Of a DNA stretch of 64,000 bases, positions 38,251-46,806 are shown piece after piece. The stretch is from an uncultured Clostridium sp. Lineage in GTDB: Bacteria > Bacillota > Clostridia > Lachnospirales > Lachnospiraceae. The notes under the pieces were generated by a model. That model had not been told where the DNA came from and ran no database searches. It worked only from the letters and a program-made list of their open reading frames with translations. The stretch covers positions 70,176-134,175 of the forward strand of contig CAMYAO010000004.1 in assembly GCA_947253885.1 (NCBI GenBank), in the 5' to 3' direction. Within the stretch, counting starts at the first letter, position 1. The number at the start of each line of letters is the position of its first letter. The position numbers and the translations under genes are program-made.

Positions 38251-38706
38251 AGAAATCTAATTCATCCGCACATACAAAGTGGGCTTGAGAATATTAAAAT
38301 AGGGATACAGAGAAAAAAGCTTGAAATAAAGAACATTGTTTGTGACGGAGCAATAACCCCCTATCAATATGTTGCTAAAGTACTTCGCTTTATCAGCTAT
38401 AAAACGATATGGAGAACATTTGAATTCTGTAACAACTATGCTATGCCAAAGAATACGCCAAACTATGGTGAACGTATTCAATATATTCCAAGAGCAAAGG
38501 ACATAAATTCTATGACGCCAGAGATGAAATTGGTTGAAAAAATTGATTACGATTTTACTGCCGCCACAAAGGATTCTCTTATGAGTTATGGTGTGATTGT
38601 AAGAACGCTTGTCTTTGATGAATTGGTAAAAGTATTTATTGACAAAAATCCAAACTGTACAGTCGTAAATATTGCCTATTCATTACTTCTGCATTCCACA
38701 GCTTAA
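38251..38706 (+). pseudogene. Truncated SAM methyltransferase (leucine carboxyl methyltransferase type) fragment
   Basis: From ATG 38443 the frame encodes 87 residues resembling the N terminus of LCM/PPM-type methyltransferases (YIPRAKDINSMTPEMKLVEK, then NPNCTVVNIA). It leaves the family pattern right after NIA, where relatives continue with a CGLDTR-like SAM motif, and ends 9 residues later. The same frame is open upstream to 38251 without a start codon and reads unrelated sequence (TPYQYVAKVLRFISYKTIW). This looks like a junction of gene remnants left by deletion. No functional enzyme is possible. Confidence 0.7.
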
Positions 38707-38711
38707 ATAAC

Positions 38712-38757
38712 AAGATGGATATGAACACGACTGGCTGCCGTATTCATATCCATCTTT
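38712..38757. terminator. Hairpin terminator between the remnant and pyc
   Basis: A perfect 14-bp stem (38712-38725 with 38743-38756) surrounds a 17-base loop. It lies between convergent units and may serve both. The T-run is short. Confidence 0.6.
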
Positions 38758-38804
38758 ATTGTAGTAAATTTTTTAGTTCCTCTACTTTTGCTTTGGTTTT
38801 CTAT

Positions 38805-41800
38805 TTATATCAGATCGTTTCCATTATCATCTTTTAAGAAGTGGAATGAGATCAGCAGATCATCCTGATGAACAGAATCACCAGAGGTAACATAGATTTT
38901 ATCTACAGTACCGTTTACAGTTGATACAACTGTTGTTTCCATTTTCATAGCTTCTACGGTCATAAGAGGGGTATTCTTCGTAACTTCATCTCCCTCTTTT
39001 ACAAGAATCTTGCCGATGGTACCAGGGATAGCAGATCCGATATGCTGAGGATTGTTTTTGTCTGCTTTCAGTTTATGATCACTCTTAATCTCAAGATTGT
39101 TATCCTGTACTTTAATGGTTCGAATCGAGCCGTTTACCATAAACATTAAGTTGCGGGCTCCGAATTCATCCGGAATACTTGCCTCTAAATATTTGATAAT
39201 CAAATCCTTACCCTGATCAATATGGAGAATTGTTTCTTCTCCTTTTGCCAGACCATAGAAATAAACATGACTTTCTAATCGTGTAACATCATTGAACATT
39301 TCCACATGCTCACAGTAATCTTCATATACCTTCGGATACAGGGCATAGCTTAAAGCCTTCATTTCCATTACTTCATCCGGTTTATCTTCGAAATGATATT
39401 TCTCGATCAAATGTTGTTTGATTTGTTCAAAATCAGCAGGTTCTAATGTTTTTCCGGGACGATCTGTCAGAGGAACAATATCTTTTAAGACTATTTTCTG
39501 CAGTTCGCTTGGGAATCCACCATATGGCTGTCCCATCATACCTTGGAAATAAGATACAACAGAATCAGGATAAGGAAGTCCTGCGCCTTTTGTAAGGATA
39601 TTTTCTTTTGTCAATCCGTTTTTAAACATAAAGATTGCCAAATCACCTACAGCTTTGGAGGTAGGAGTAACCTTTACAATATTTCCAAGAAGTTCATTTG
39701 CATCTTTATATAATCCCTTGATAGCCTCAAAATCTTCTGCGGAACCCATGCTGGTAACCTGTGCAAGAAGATTGGAATACTGTCCGCCAGGAATCTCATA
39801 TTTGTAAATTTCCGCATTTGGAGCCTTCATATCAGATTCGAACTCTTTATATACCTTACGAACACGGCCGTAATAGCGACTTAATTCGGAAAGTTCTTCG
39901 AATTTCAATCCGGTATCTCTCTCGGAGCCGTGAAGAGCTTCCACAACTGCATTCATAGATGGCTGTGAAGTAAGAGATGCCATAGATTCAATTGCAAGAT
40001 CTACGATATCAACGCCGGCAGTCGCTGCAGATAAAATAGTGGCAACACCGGCACCGGTAGAATCATGTGTATGCAGATGTAAAGGAACATGAAGTTCGCT
40101 CTTTAATGCAGTAACTAATTCCGTTGCGGCATGAGGCTTTAACAAACCGGCCATATCTTTAATTGCAATAGAATGGCAACCCTGCTTTTCCAGTTCCATA
40201 GCATTTTTTACATAATACTCCAAGGTATATTTGATTTCTTTCGGACTGGTAACATCTCCCGTGTAGCAAATGGTACCTTCAACAATTTTGTCAGTCTTTA
40301 AAGCTTCTTCAATTGGCATTTTCATATTTTCTACCCAGTTTAAGGAGTCGAAAATACGGAATACATCGATTCCCTGTTCAGCAGAGACCTTAATAAAGTT
40401 TTGTACAACATTATCAGGATAATTGCTGTATCCGACTGCATTGGATGCACGAAGGAGCATTTGAATCAGAGTATTCGGCATACGTTCACGCAGGAGTTGG
40501 AGTCTGGTCCAAGGAGACTCTTTCAGGAAACGATATGCAGTATCAAAAGTAGCACCGCCCCATGCCTCAACAGAGAAAGCATTTGCCATGTAGGCATTTG
40601 TTGCATAGGCAGCACCGCACAGATCCTTGCTTCTCATACGGGTTGCCAACAGAGACTGCTGTGCATCACGCATTGTAGTATCAGTGACATATAATTTTTT
40701 GTCATTCAGGATTTTCTGCATGTAACCTTTTGCTCCGAGTTTTAAGAATTCATCTCGAGCACCGGTAACGGGTGTGGAACGATCGAAGTCCGGAAGAACA
40801 CGGTTTTCGAACTGACCTTTTTTTCCGGCAGAAGTGGAATTTAAAATTTTATCTCCTAAGAATTCAATAATCTTATTCGCACGATTTTGACTCTTTTCCA
40901 ATTCAAAGAGTTCCGGTGTTTCTTCTATAAATGTGGTATAGCATTTTCCGCTGCGGAAGATGTCATGGTTTAATACGTTGATCAAAAACGGAATATTGGT
41001 CTTGACTCCACGGATACGCATTTCGGTTAATGCACGAAGTGATTTGCGAATAGCATCGTCAAAAGTACGACCGTGTGAAATGGCCTTTACCAACAGACTG
41101 TCATAAAATGGAGAAATAACTGCACCTGTATATGCGTTTCCTCCGTCTAAACGTATACCATTACCGGAACCGGAACGATAAACGGTAATTTCTCCTGTAT
41201 CCGGCAAGAAATTGTTGGCAGGATCTTCGGTAGTAACACGTGTTTGAATCGAATATCCGTTGCAGGTTACATCGTTTTGAGATTTGATATTTACCTCATC
41301 TGAATGAAGAGGATATCCTTCTGCGATTAAAACCTGTGATTGTACAATATCAATTCCGGTTACCATCTCTGTGACAGTGTGCTCAACCTGAATTCTGGGG
41401 TTCATTTCAATAAAGTATGGATTATAATCCGCGTCTACCAAAAATTCCAGAGTTCCGGCATTACGATAGCCGACTGTTTTACATAAGCGGATAGCAGCCT
41501 CAAAGATAATCTGTCTTGTTTTATCCGGAAGAGAGAAGGCAGGTGCATATTCCACTACTTTCTGATGGCGTCTCTGAACAGAGCAGTCACGATCGAAGAG
41601 GTGCACAACATTGCCGTAGGCATCTCCCAATACCTGTACTTCAATATGTTTTGGTCCGCGAAGGTATTTTTCGATGAAAATTTTGTCATCTCCGAATGCC
41701 TTTTTTGACTCATTTTTTGCTTCATTAAATTCACGCTCTAAATCATCAGGGTCATTTACGATACGCATACCGCGACCGCCACCGCCGTTAGAGGCTTTTA

Positions 41801-42293
41801 ACATAACCGGATAGCCGACCTCAGATGCAATTTTGGCTGCAACTGCAGGGTCTTTAATCGCATAATCAACTCCGGGAATAATAGGAACCTTTGCCTTGAT
41901 CGCAATTTGCTTAGATGAAATTTTATCACCCATGGCATTCATAATATCACTGGACGGTCCAATGAAAACAATGCCGTTCTTTTCGCAGGCATCTACAAAG
42001 TCAGGGTTTTCAGATAAGAAACCGTATCCGGGATGAATGGCATCGACATTTGCGGCCAGTGCAATCTTGATAATGGTTTCAATGTCCAAATATGCGTCGA
42101 TTGGTCCTTTTGCAGGATTTAATGGGTATGACTCATCGGCTTTTGACCGGAAGAGTGCATAGCGATCTTCCTTGGAGAAGATACTTACAGTTGTAATTCC
42201 CAATTCACTGAGTGCACGAAATACACGAATTGCGATCTCGCCACGATTGGCAACTAAAACTTTTTTGAAAGGCTTGATATTGACCTCACTCAT
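38805..42293 (-). CDS. pyc: Pyruvate carboxylase
   Basis: This biotin enzyme carboxylates pyruvate to oxaloacetate and replenishes the TCA branch. The 1162-residue protein has the biotin carboxylase domain (about 8-460, with VLVANRGEIAIRVFRAL and the ATP loop KASNGGGGRGMRIV). The carboxyltransferase domain follows (from about 535, with TTMRDAQQSLLATRMRS and the GVDIVDLAIESMA segment). The C-terminal biotinyl domain has the biotin-accepting lysine in VEAMKMET. The ATG at 42293, preceded by AAGGAG, is preferred to an upstream GTG at 42347. No birA is nearby. Confidence 0.97.
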   Translation of the reverse strand: MSEVNIKPFKKVLVANRGEIAIRVFRALSELGITTVSIFSKEDRYALFRSKADESYPLNPAKGPIDAYLDIETIIKIALAANVDAIHPGYGFLSENPDFVDACEKNGIVFIGPSSDIMNAMGDKISSKQIAIKAKVPIIPGVDYAIKDPAVAAKIASEVGYPVMLKASNGGGGRGMRIVNDPDDLEREFNEAKNESKKAFGDDKIFIEKYLRGPKHIEVQVLGDAYGNVVHLFDRDCSVQRRHQKVVEYAPAFSLPDKTRQIIFEAAIRLCKTVGYRNAGTLEFLVDADYNPYFIEMNPRIQVEHTVTEMVTGIDIVQSQVLIAEGYPLHSDEVNIKSQNDVTCNGYSIQTRVTTEDPANNFLPDTGEITVYRSGSGNGIRLDGGNAYTGAVISPFYDSLLVKAISHGRTFDDAIRKSLRALTEMRIRGVKTNIPFLINVLNHDIFRSGKCYTTFIEETPELFELEKSQNRANKIIEFLGDKILNSTSAGKKGQFENRVLPDFDRSTPVTGARDEFLKLGAKGYMQKILNDKKLYVTDTTMRDAQQSLLATRMRSKDLCGAAYATNAYMANAFSVEAWGGATFDTAYRFLKESPWTRLQLLRERMPNTLIQMLLRASNAVGYSNYPDNVVQNFIKVSAEQGIDVFRIFDSLNWVENMKMPIEEALKTDKIVEGTICYTGDVTSPKEIKYTLEYYVKNAMELEKQGCHSIAIKDMAGLLKPHAATELVTALKSELHVPLHLHTHDSTGAGVATILSAATAGVDIVDLAIESMASLTSQPSMNAVVEALHGSERDTGLKFEELSELSRYYGRVRKVYKEFESDMKAPNAEIYKYEIPGGQYSNLLAQVTSMGSAEDFEAIKGLYKDANELLGNIVKVTPTSKAVGDLAIFMFKNGLTKENILTKGAGLPYPDSVVSYFQGMMGQPYGGFPSELQKIVLKDIVPLTDRPGKTLEPADFEQIKQHLIEKYHFEDKPDEVMEMKALSYALYPKVYEDYCEHVEMFNDVTRLESHVYFYGLAKGEETILHIDQGKDLIIKYLEASIPDEFGARNLMFMVNGSIRTIKVQDNNLEIKSDHKLKADKNNPQHIGSAIPGTIGKILVKEGDEVTKNTPLMTVEAMKMETTVVSTVNGTVDKIYVTSGDSVHQDDLLISFHFLKDDNGNDLI

Positions 42294-42376
42294 GATAGAC
42301 TCCTTACTCTTTAATAAGATTTCATAATACTTGGTTATAGTAACCATAGTTCAAGTATAAGGAAGAAGGCAATATA
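42294..42376 (-). promoter_or_regulatory. pyc leader with palindromic operator-like element
   Basis: On the - strand the palindrome GGTTACTATAACC lies about 42335-42347, next to TTGAAC and a TATTAT-like -10. The element may be an operator. The assignment of -35 and -10 boxes is uncertain because spacing is about 19 bases. Confidence 0.35.
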
Positions 42377-42484
42377 ATGCAAGAGAAAAAATCTGATTAT
42401 GCAAAAAAAGTCCTGTATTCCGCTAGAAAATGGCACACAAGACTAAAAAATGCAGGATTTCATTTATTCCAATTCATAAATTGA
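42377..42484 (+). CDS. Possible 35-residue small protein
   Basis: An ATG with GAAGG about seven bases upstream opens a 35-codon frame encoding a basic peptide (MQEKKSDYAKKVLYSARKWH and a hydrophobic end). It lies antisense in the tmcAL-pyc gap. No homology is recognised and the sequence could instead be part of the tmcAL 3' untranslated region. Confidence 0.22.
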   Translation: MQEKKSDYAKKVLYSARKWHTRLKNAGFHLFQFIN

Positions 42485-42562
42485 GTGAATTAATGCATTT
42501 TTTATAATAGTAAACCGTTAAATGAAGGATGAAAATGAAAAATGTTCATTTTATTCCTGAAT

Positions 42563-43756
42563 TTAAGGTAAAAGTATCAGAGATTGCCTGTATATATTCG
42601 GCAATACCTGTTTCCCCTTTTCTGTGGCTGCAATACGGTAGATTTCAGCAGCATAAAGATCAAAAGAAAACAGTTGCATCTGTTCACAGGATAGCAACTT
42701 ATCCGCTCGGGACAGTTTACAGATAAGAGGGATGGAGGAGGTTTGTTTGATAAGAGCCAGTAGATTGGATGCAGATTTTCGAAATCCCAGTACAAGTGCA
42801 TAAAAGGCAGTCTGTTGATCGGGAGCATTTAAAAGAATCTTTGTAAGCAGCCTGCTGATACCCGTATATGTTTGGTTTTTTGTTTTGACAAGGTGTACAA
42901 ACTGCGTCCAAGTTAAAAATTGTTCTTTCTTATTAATAAGTCTTCTGCTAAGATCAGTGTCTGTATTTTGATAAGACAGAAGTTTTTCATGAAGCAAAAA
43001 AGAAAAATCATCTTCCCTTAACAGCAGATTATTTTTCAGAGCAGTTTCCAAGTGTTGTTTTGTTTCAAAGGGAACATAAGACTTCCAGGTATCTTCCTGT
43101 TTGAAAATATTGGATCGGACAGCGGAAGCCGAGGCTGAGGATTTATGAAAATGTGTACTGTGATAGTCGTTTGTACGGGTAATCGAAACCGGTTCAATTG
43201 AAGAATGGAGCCTTTTTAGTGCTTTTAGATATTCCACAGCGAGGATATTGTTCGGATGACCCAATATATGTTGGAGAACGGCAGAATCTTCTTCCGGAAA
43301 ACAGCGGATGGTTGCCTTATGGCGTGCGGTCGGATAAGAATCTCCCTGATTTAGAAATCCTTTTAAAAAGGTTTGATAGTGAGGAGGCTCTTTTACATAT
43401 AAGGAAGCGATCTGATCTAAAAGGGAAAAATCACCGGGCTCTGCTTCACAGCCGAAACAGAGGTGGGTGATACAACCAAGCCGCTCCAAAAGTGTGATCC
43501 CCTGTAAAGCAAAGAACTCTGCACTTGCGATACTTGCAATGCATGGAAGCTGGATGACCAGATCCACTCCGCAGGAGAGAGCCATTTGTGCCCGTTCGTA
43601 AGGGGACAAGAGAGCCGGAGCTCCTCTTTGTACGAAATAACCGCTCATAATTACAACAATATAATCCGGTCGGATTTGTTTTTTTAATTGTTCTATCTGA
43701 TAGAGGTGCCCATTATGAAATGGATTATATTCTGCAATAATTCCGGCTACTTTCAT
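42563..43756 (-). CDS. tmcAL: tRNA(Met) cytidine acetate ligase
   Basis: TmcAL (YlbM) uses acetate and ATP to make N4-acetylcytidine at the wobble position of elongator tRNA-Met. The 397-residue protein shows the nucleotidyltransferase-like N terminus GIIAEYNPFHNGHLYQIEQL, VVIMSGYFVQRGAPALLSPYERA and QLPCIASIASAEFFALQG. The RNA-binding C-terminal half is intact. It has AAGGAG upstream and is divergent from ackA, whose enzyme also handles acetate. Confidence 0.93.
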   Translation of the reverse strand: MKVAGIIAEYNPFHNGHLYQIEQLKKQIRPDYIVVIMSGYFVQRGAPALLSPYERAQMALSCGVDLVIQLPCIASIASAEFFALQGITLLERLGCITHLCFGCEAEPGDFSLLDQIASLYVKEPPHYQTFLKGFLNQGDSYPTARHKATIRCFPEEDSAVLQHILGHPNNILAVEYLKALKRLHSSIEPVSITRTNDYHSTHFHKSSASASAVRSNIFKQEDTWKSYVPFETKQHLETALKNNLLLREDDFSFLLHEKLLSYQNTDTDLSRRLINKKEQFLTWTQFVHLVKTKNQTYTGISRLLTKILLNAPDQQTAFYALVLGFRKSASNLLALIKQTSSIPLICKLSRADKLLSCEQMQLFSFDLYAAEIYRIAATEKGKQVLPNIYRQSLILLP

Positions 43757-43839
43757 TGTAAAAACTCCTTGTAAATAATGTTGTTATCATCATACTTGAT
43801 TTTATAAAAAAATAAAATAGGAAGATTTGAAATGAATAC

Positions 43840-43867
43840 TTGAAACCTCGATAAAATATAATATAAT
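43840..43867 (+). promoter_or_regulatory. Promoter of ackA
   Basis: TTGAAA (43840-43845), 16 bases and TATAAT (43862-43867) lie about 50 bases before the start codon. Confidence 0.6.
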
Positions 43868-43917
43868 AGGAATAGCGGTATAAAACTATTTATCTTATTT
43901 TGAAGGGAGCATTTTCC

Positions 43918-45108
43918 ATGAAAGTATTAGTAATCAACTGTGGTAGTTCATCATTAAAATATCAGCTGATCGATTCCGATTCAGAAGAGGTTCTGGCAAA
44001 GGGATTATGTGAGCGTATTGGTATTGATGGTGTTTTGACTTATCAAAAAATAGGTTTAGAAAAAGAAGTTACAAAACCAAGTATGCCATCCCATAAGGAG
44101 GCTATCCAGTTAGTACTTGATGCATTGGTAAATCCGGAAACCGGTGCTATTAAATCCTTGAAAGAGGTTGAAGCTGTAGGTCATCGTGTGGTACATGGTG
44201 GAGAGAAATTCTCTTCTTCTGCAATTATCGATGATGCGATGCTAAAGGCGGTAGAGGAGTGTAATGAACTTGCACCTCTTCACAATCCTGCAAACCTGAT
44301 CGGTATTCATGCATGCGAAGAACTTATGCCGGGCGTTCCTATGGTAGGTGTATTTGATACTGCCTTCCATCAGACTATGGAACCGAAAGCATTCTTATAT
44401 GGTATTCCATATGAGTACTATGAGAAATACGGAGTCAGAAGATACGGATTCCACGGGACTTCTCATCAGTTCGTATCCGAAAGAGCGAATGACTTTTTAG
44501 GATTGGATAAGGATGATTCCAAGATTATTGTTTGCCATTTAGGAAACGGTGCATCTGTAACAGCAATTCAGAATGGAAAATGTGTAGATACCTCTATGGG
44601 TCTTACTCCGTTAGAGGGTCTTGTTATGGGAACACGTTCGGGAGCTATTGATCCTGCTATCATTGAGTTTATCGGTCATAAAGAAAAGAGAAGTATTGAA
44701 GGTGTATTGGAAATCTTAAATACAAAATCCGGTGTAGCGGGTATTTCAAAAGTTTCTTCAGATTTCCGTGATTTGGAAGACGGTGCGAAGGAAGGAAATG
44801 AATTATGTCAGTTGGCAATTGATATATTTGTATATCATGTTGCAAAATTCATCGGTTCTTATGTAGCGGCAATGAACGGAGTAGATGCAATCTGCTTTAC
44901 AGCCGGTATCGGAGAGAATGCACCTATGATTCGTGAAGAGATTATTAAATATTTAGGATACTTAGGTTTGTCACTTGATTCCGAGAAAAATAACTTTAGA
45001 GGTCAGGAGAGAATTATTTCGACTCCGGATTCTACAATCAAAGCTTGTGTAATTCCTACAAATGAAGAATTGATGATTGCAAGAGAAACTGTAGCACTTG
45101 TAAAATAA
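43918..45108 (+). CDS. ackA: Acetate kinase
   Basis: AckA converts acetyl phosphate and ADP to acetate and ATP, a main energy step of fermentation. The 396-residue protein has VLVINCGSSSLKYQL, GHRVVHGGEKFSSS, VFDTAFHQTM, RRYGFHGTSHQFVS with the catalytic histidine, and FTAGIGENAPMIRE. The ATG at 43918 follows AAGGGAG. It is not preceded by pta, its common partner, in this window. Confidence 0.97.
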   Translation: MKVLVINCGSSSLKYQLIDSDSEEVLAKGLCERIGIDGVLTYQKIGLEKEVTKPSMPSHKEAIQLVLDALVNPETGAIKSLKEVEAVGHRVVHGGEKFSSSAIIDDAMLKAVEECNELAPLHNPANLIGIHACEELMPGVPMVGVFDTAFHQTMEPKAFLYGIPYEYYEKYGVRRYGFHGTSHQFVSERANDFLGLDKDDSKIIVCHLGNGASVTAIQNGKCVDTSMGLTPLEGLVMGTRSGAIDPAIIEFIGHKEKRSIEGVLEILNTKSGVAGISKVSSDFRDLEDGAKEGNELCQLAIDIFVYHVAKFIGSYVAAMNGVDAICFTAGIGENAPMIREEIIKYLGYLGLSLDSEKNNFRGQERIISTPDSTIKACVIPTNEELMIARETVALVK

Positions 45109-45114
45109 AAATAC

Positions 45115-45143
45115 TTGACAAACATACATGCACTCTATATACT
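45115..45143 (+). promoter_or_regulatory. Promoter of rpmF
   Basis: TTGACA (45115-45120), 17 bases and TATACT (45138-45143) start seven bases after the ackA stop codon. Confidence 0.75.
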
Positions 45144-45198
45144 GTTATAAGTATGTTAGAATAAACATGAAATGTTCGTTAATGGGAGGTGTTTAAGC

Positions 45199-45378
45199 AT
45201 GTCTATTTGTCCAAAGAATAAATCTTCCAAAGGAAGAAGAGATAGAAGAAGAGCAAACTGGAAAATGTCTGCTCCAACTTTAGTAAAATGCAGCAAATGT
45301 GGAGAACTTATGGTTCCGCACAGAGTATGTAAAAAATGCGGTACATATAATAAAAAAGAGATTATCGCAGCTGAATAG
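45199..45378 (+). CDS. rpmF: 50S ribosomal protein L32
   Basis: The 59-residue zinc-ribbon protein of the large subunit starts MSICPKNKSSKGRRDRRRAN and has two CxxC pairs (CSKCG and CKKCG), so it is the zinc-binding form. The ATG at 45199 follows GGGAGGTG. The YceD/DUF177 gene that usually precedes rpmF is absent; instead rpmF has its own promoter right after ackA. Confidence 0.97.
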   Translation: MSICPKNKSSKGRRDRRRANWKMSAPTLVKCSKCGELMVPHRVCKKCGTYNKKEIIAAE

Positions 45379-45388
45379 TATCTATCCA

Positions 45389-45425
45389 AAGGGGTTGTCA
45401 CTTTTTGTGGCAACTCTTTTTTTGT
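45389..45425 (+). terminator. Terminator of rpmF
   Basis: A stem with G-T pairs (GGTTGTCAC with GTGGCAACT) around TTTTT is followed by a long T-run. Confidence 0.75.
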
Positions 45426-45453
45426 TGAATTATAGAAAAATATATAGTATAGT
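45424..45453 (+). promoter_or_regulatory. Putative promoter of plsX-acpP
   Basis: TTGAAT (45424-45429), 18 bases and TATAGT (45448-45453) start at the end of the rpmF terminator T-run. Confidence 0.5.
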
Positions 45454-45487
45454 GCGATATAGAAAAGTCCGCAAAGGAGGGTGAAGT

Positions 45488-46513
45488 ATGGAACAAATGG
45501 TATGTGTAGCAGTAGATGCCATGGGGGGAGATAATGCCCCGGAAGAAATTGTAAAGGGATCTATTGAAGCAATTAATTCCAATCAGAATATAAAAGTAAT
45601 CCTGGTAGGACAGGAATCTTTGATCAGACCGGAGTTGGGAAAATATAGCTATTCCGAGGATCAGCTTGAATTACGTCCTGCAACAGAGGTAATAGAGACA
45701 GCAGAACCTCCTGTAAAGGCAATCAGAGGAAAAAAAGATTCTTCATTAGTGGTTGCAATGAATCTTGTTCGAGAAGGAATTGCAGATGCAATGGTTTCCG
45801 CAGGAAGTACAGGTGCAATCCTGGTAGGCGGTCAGGTGTTGGTAGGCAGGATAAAGGGGATCGAGCGTCCGCCGCTCGCACCGTTGATTCCTACAGAAAA
45901 GGGTGTTTCTCTCTTATTGGATTGTGGTGCAAATGTAGATGCGAGAGCGAGCCATTTATTGCAATTTGCACAGATGGGATCGATTTATATGGAGCATGTG
46001 GTAGGAGTAAAGAATCCGAAAGTGGCTATTTTGAACATAGGCGCAGAGGAGGAAAAAGGAAATCATCTGGTAAAGGAAACATTTCCTCTCTTAAAAGAGT
46101 GTGAGTCCATTCATTTTATCGGAAGCATTGAGGCGAGAGATATTCCGGCAGGAGGAGCTGATGTGATTGTTTGTGAGGCTTTTGCGGGGAATGTCGCATT
46201 AAAGCTTTATGAAGGGGTTGCGAAAACACTGATTTCGGCGATAAAAGAGGGAATTATGAGCAGTCTGCGAAGCAAAATTGGCGGCTTGTTGATAAAACCT
46301 GCCTTGAAGAAGACCTTAAAGGTATTCGATGCTTCAGAATATGGCGGGGCACCATTGCTCGGATTGCGCGGTCTGGTGGTAAAAACGCATGGGAGTGCAA
46401 ACGCAATGGATGTGAAAAATTCGATTTTGCAGTGTGTGACCTTTAAAGAGCAGGAGATTAATTCCAAAATTAAAGAAAACTTAATCCAAAGGAGTGACCG
46501 GAGTGGAATTTGA
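45488..46513 (+). CDS. plsX: Phosphate acyltransferase PlsX
   Basis: PlsX makes acyl phosphate from acyl-ACP for phospholipid synthesis. The 341-residue protein has VAVDAMGGDNAPEEIV at the N terminus, VSAGSTGAILVGG, and ILNIGAEEEKGNHLVKET, CEAFAGNVALK and GGAPLLGLRG, all family hallmarks. CAAAGGAGGG precedes the ATG. The gene overlaps acpP by 11 bases. Confidence 0.97.
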   Translation: MEQMVCVAVDAMGGDNAPEEIVKGSIEAINSNQNIKVILVGQESLIRPELGKYSYSEDQLELRPATEVIETAEPPVKAIRGKKDSSLVVAMNLVREGIADAMVSAGSTGAILVGGQVLVGRIKGIERPPLAPLIPTEKGVSLLLDCGANVDARASHLLQFAQMGSIYMEHVVGVKNPKVAILNIGAEEEKGNHLVKETFPLLKECESIHFIGSIEARDIPAGGADVIVCEAFAGNVALKLYEGVAKTLISAIKEGIMSSLRSKIGGLLIKPALKKTLKVFDASEYGGAPLLGLRGLVVKTHGSANAMDVKNSILQCVTFKEQEINSKIKENLIQRSDRSGI

Positions 46514-46736
46514 GAAAATAAGAGCGATTGTTTCAGAGGTATTACAATATCCGGAATCCGAAATTTCAGAGCATTCTTCTTTTGTAGATGATCTGGGAGC
46601 GGATTCTTTAGATATTGCACAGATTTTAATGGCGGTAGAAGATGAATTTGGAGTGGAAATTCTGCAGGAGGATGCAGAAGATATTGTGACGGTTTCAGAT
46701 GCCGTTGCGAAGATATGTAAAACAATGCGGGAATAA
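46503..46736 (+). CDS. acpP: Acyl carrier protein
   Basis: The 77-residue acidic protein carries fatty acids on a 4'-phosphopantetheine attached to Ser35 in GADSLDIAQ. I chose the GTG at 46503, eight bases after GGAG, rather than the GTG at 46494 that overlaps the ribosome site. It overlaps the 3' end of plsX. It is followed by a hairpin before rnc. Confidence 0.95.
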   Translation: MEFEKIRAIVSEVLQYPESEISEHSSFVDDLGADSLDIAQILMAVEDEFGVEILQEDAEDIVTVSDAVAKICKTMRE

Positions 46737-46740
46737 GTAT

Positions 46741-46776
46741 ATACGCACATGGCAGTTTCATGTGCGTATCTGTTTT
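46741..46776 (+). terminator. Hairpin terminator or attenuator between acpP and rnc
   Basis: A perfect 11-bp stem (46741-46751 with 46759-46769) is followed by CTGTTTT. The short T-run suggests partial termination, leaving some read-through into rnc. Confidence 0.65.
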
Positions 46777-46806
46777 ATTTATACTTAGATGGGAAAGGAG
46801 TAAGGA

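Noticed and set aside
42529..42726. A 65-codon + strand frame starting next to a GAAGG site
   Set aside because: Most of it is the antisense of the well-supported tmcAL 3' end, so it is most likely a shadow frame.
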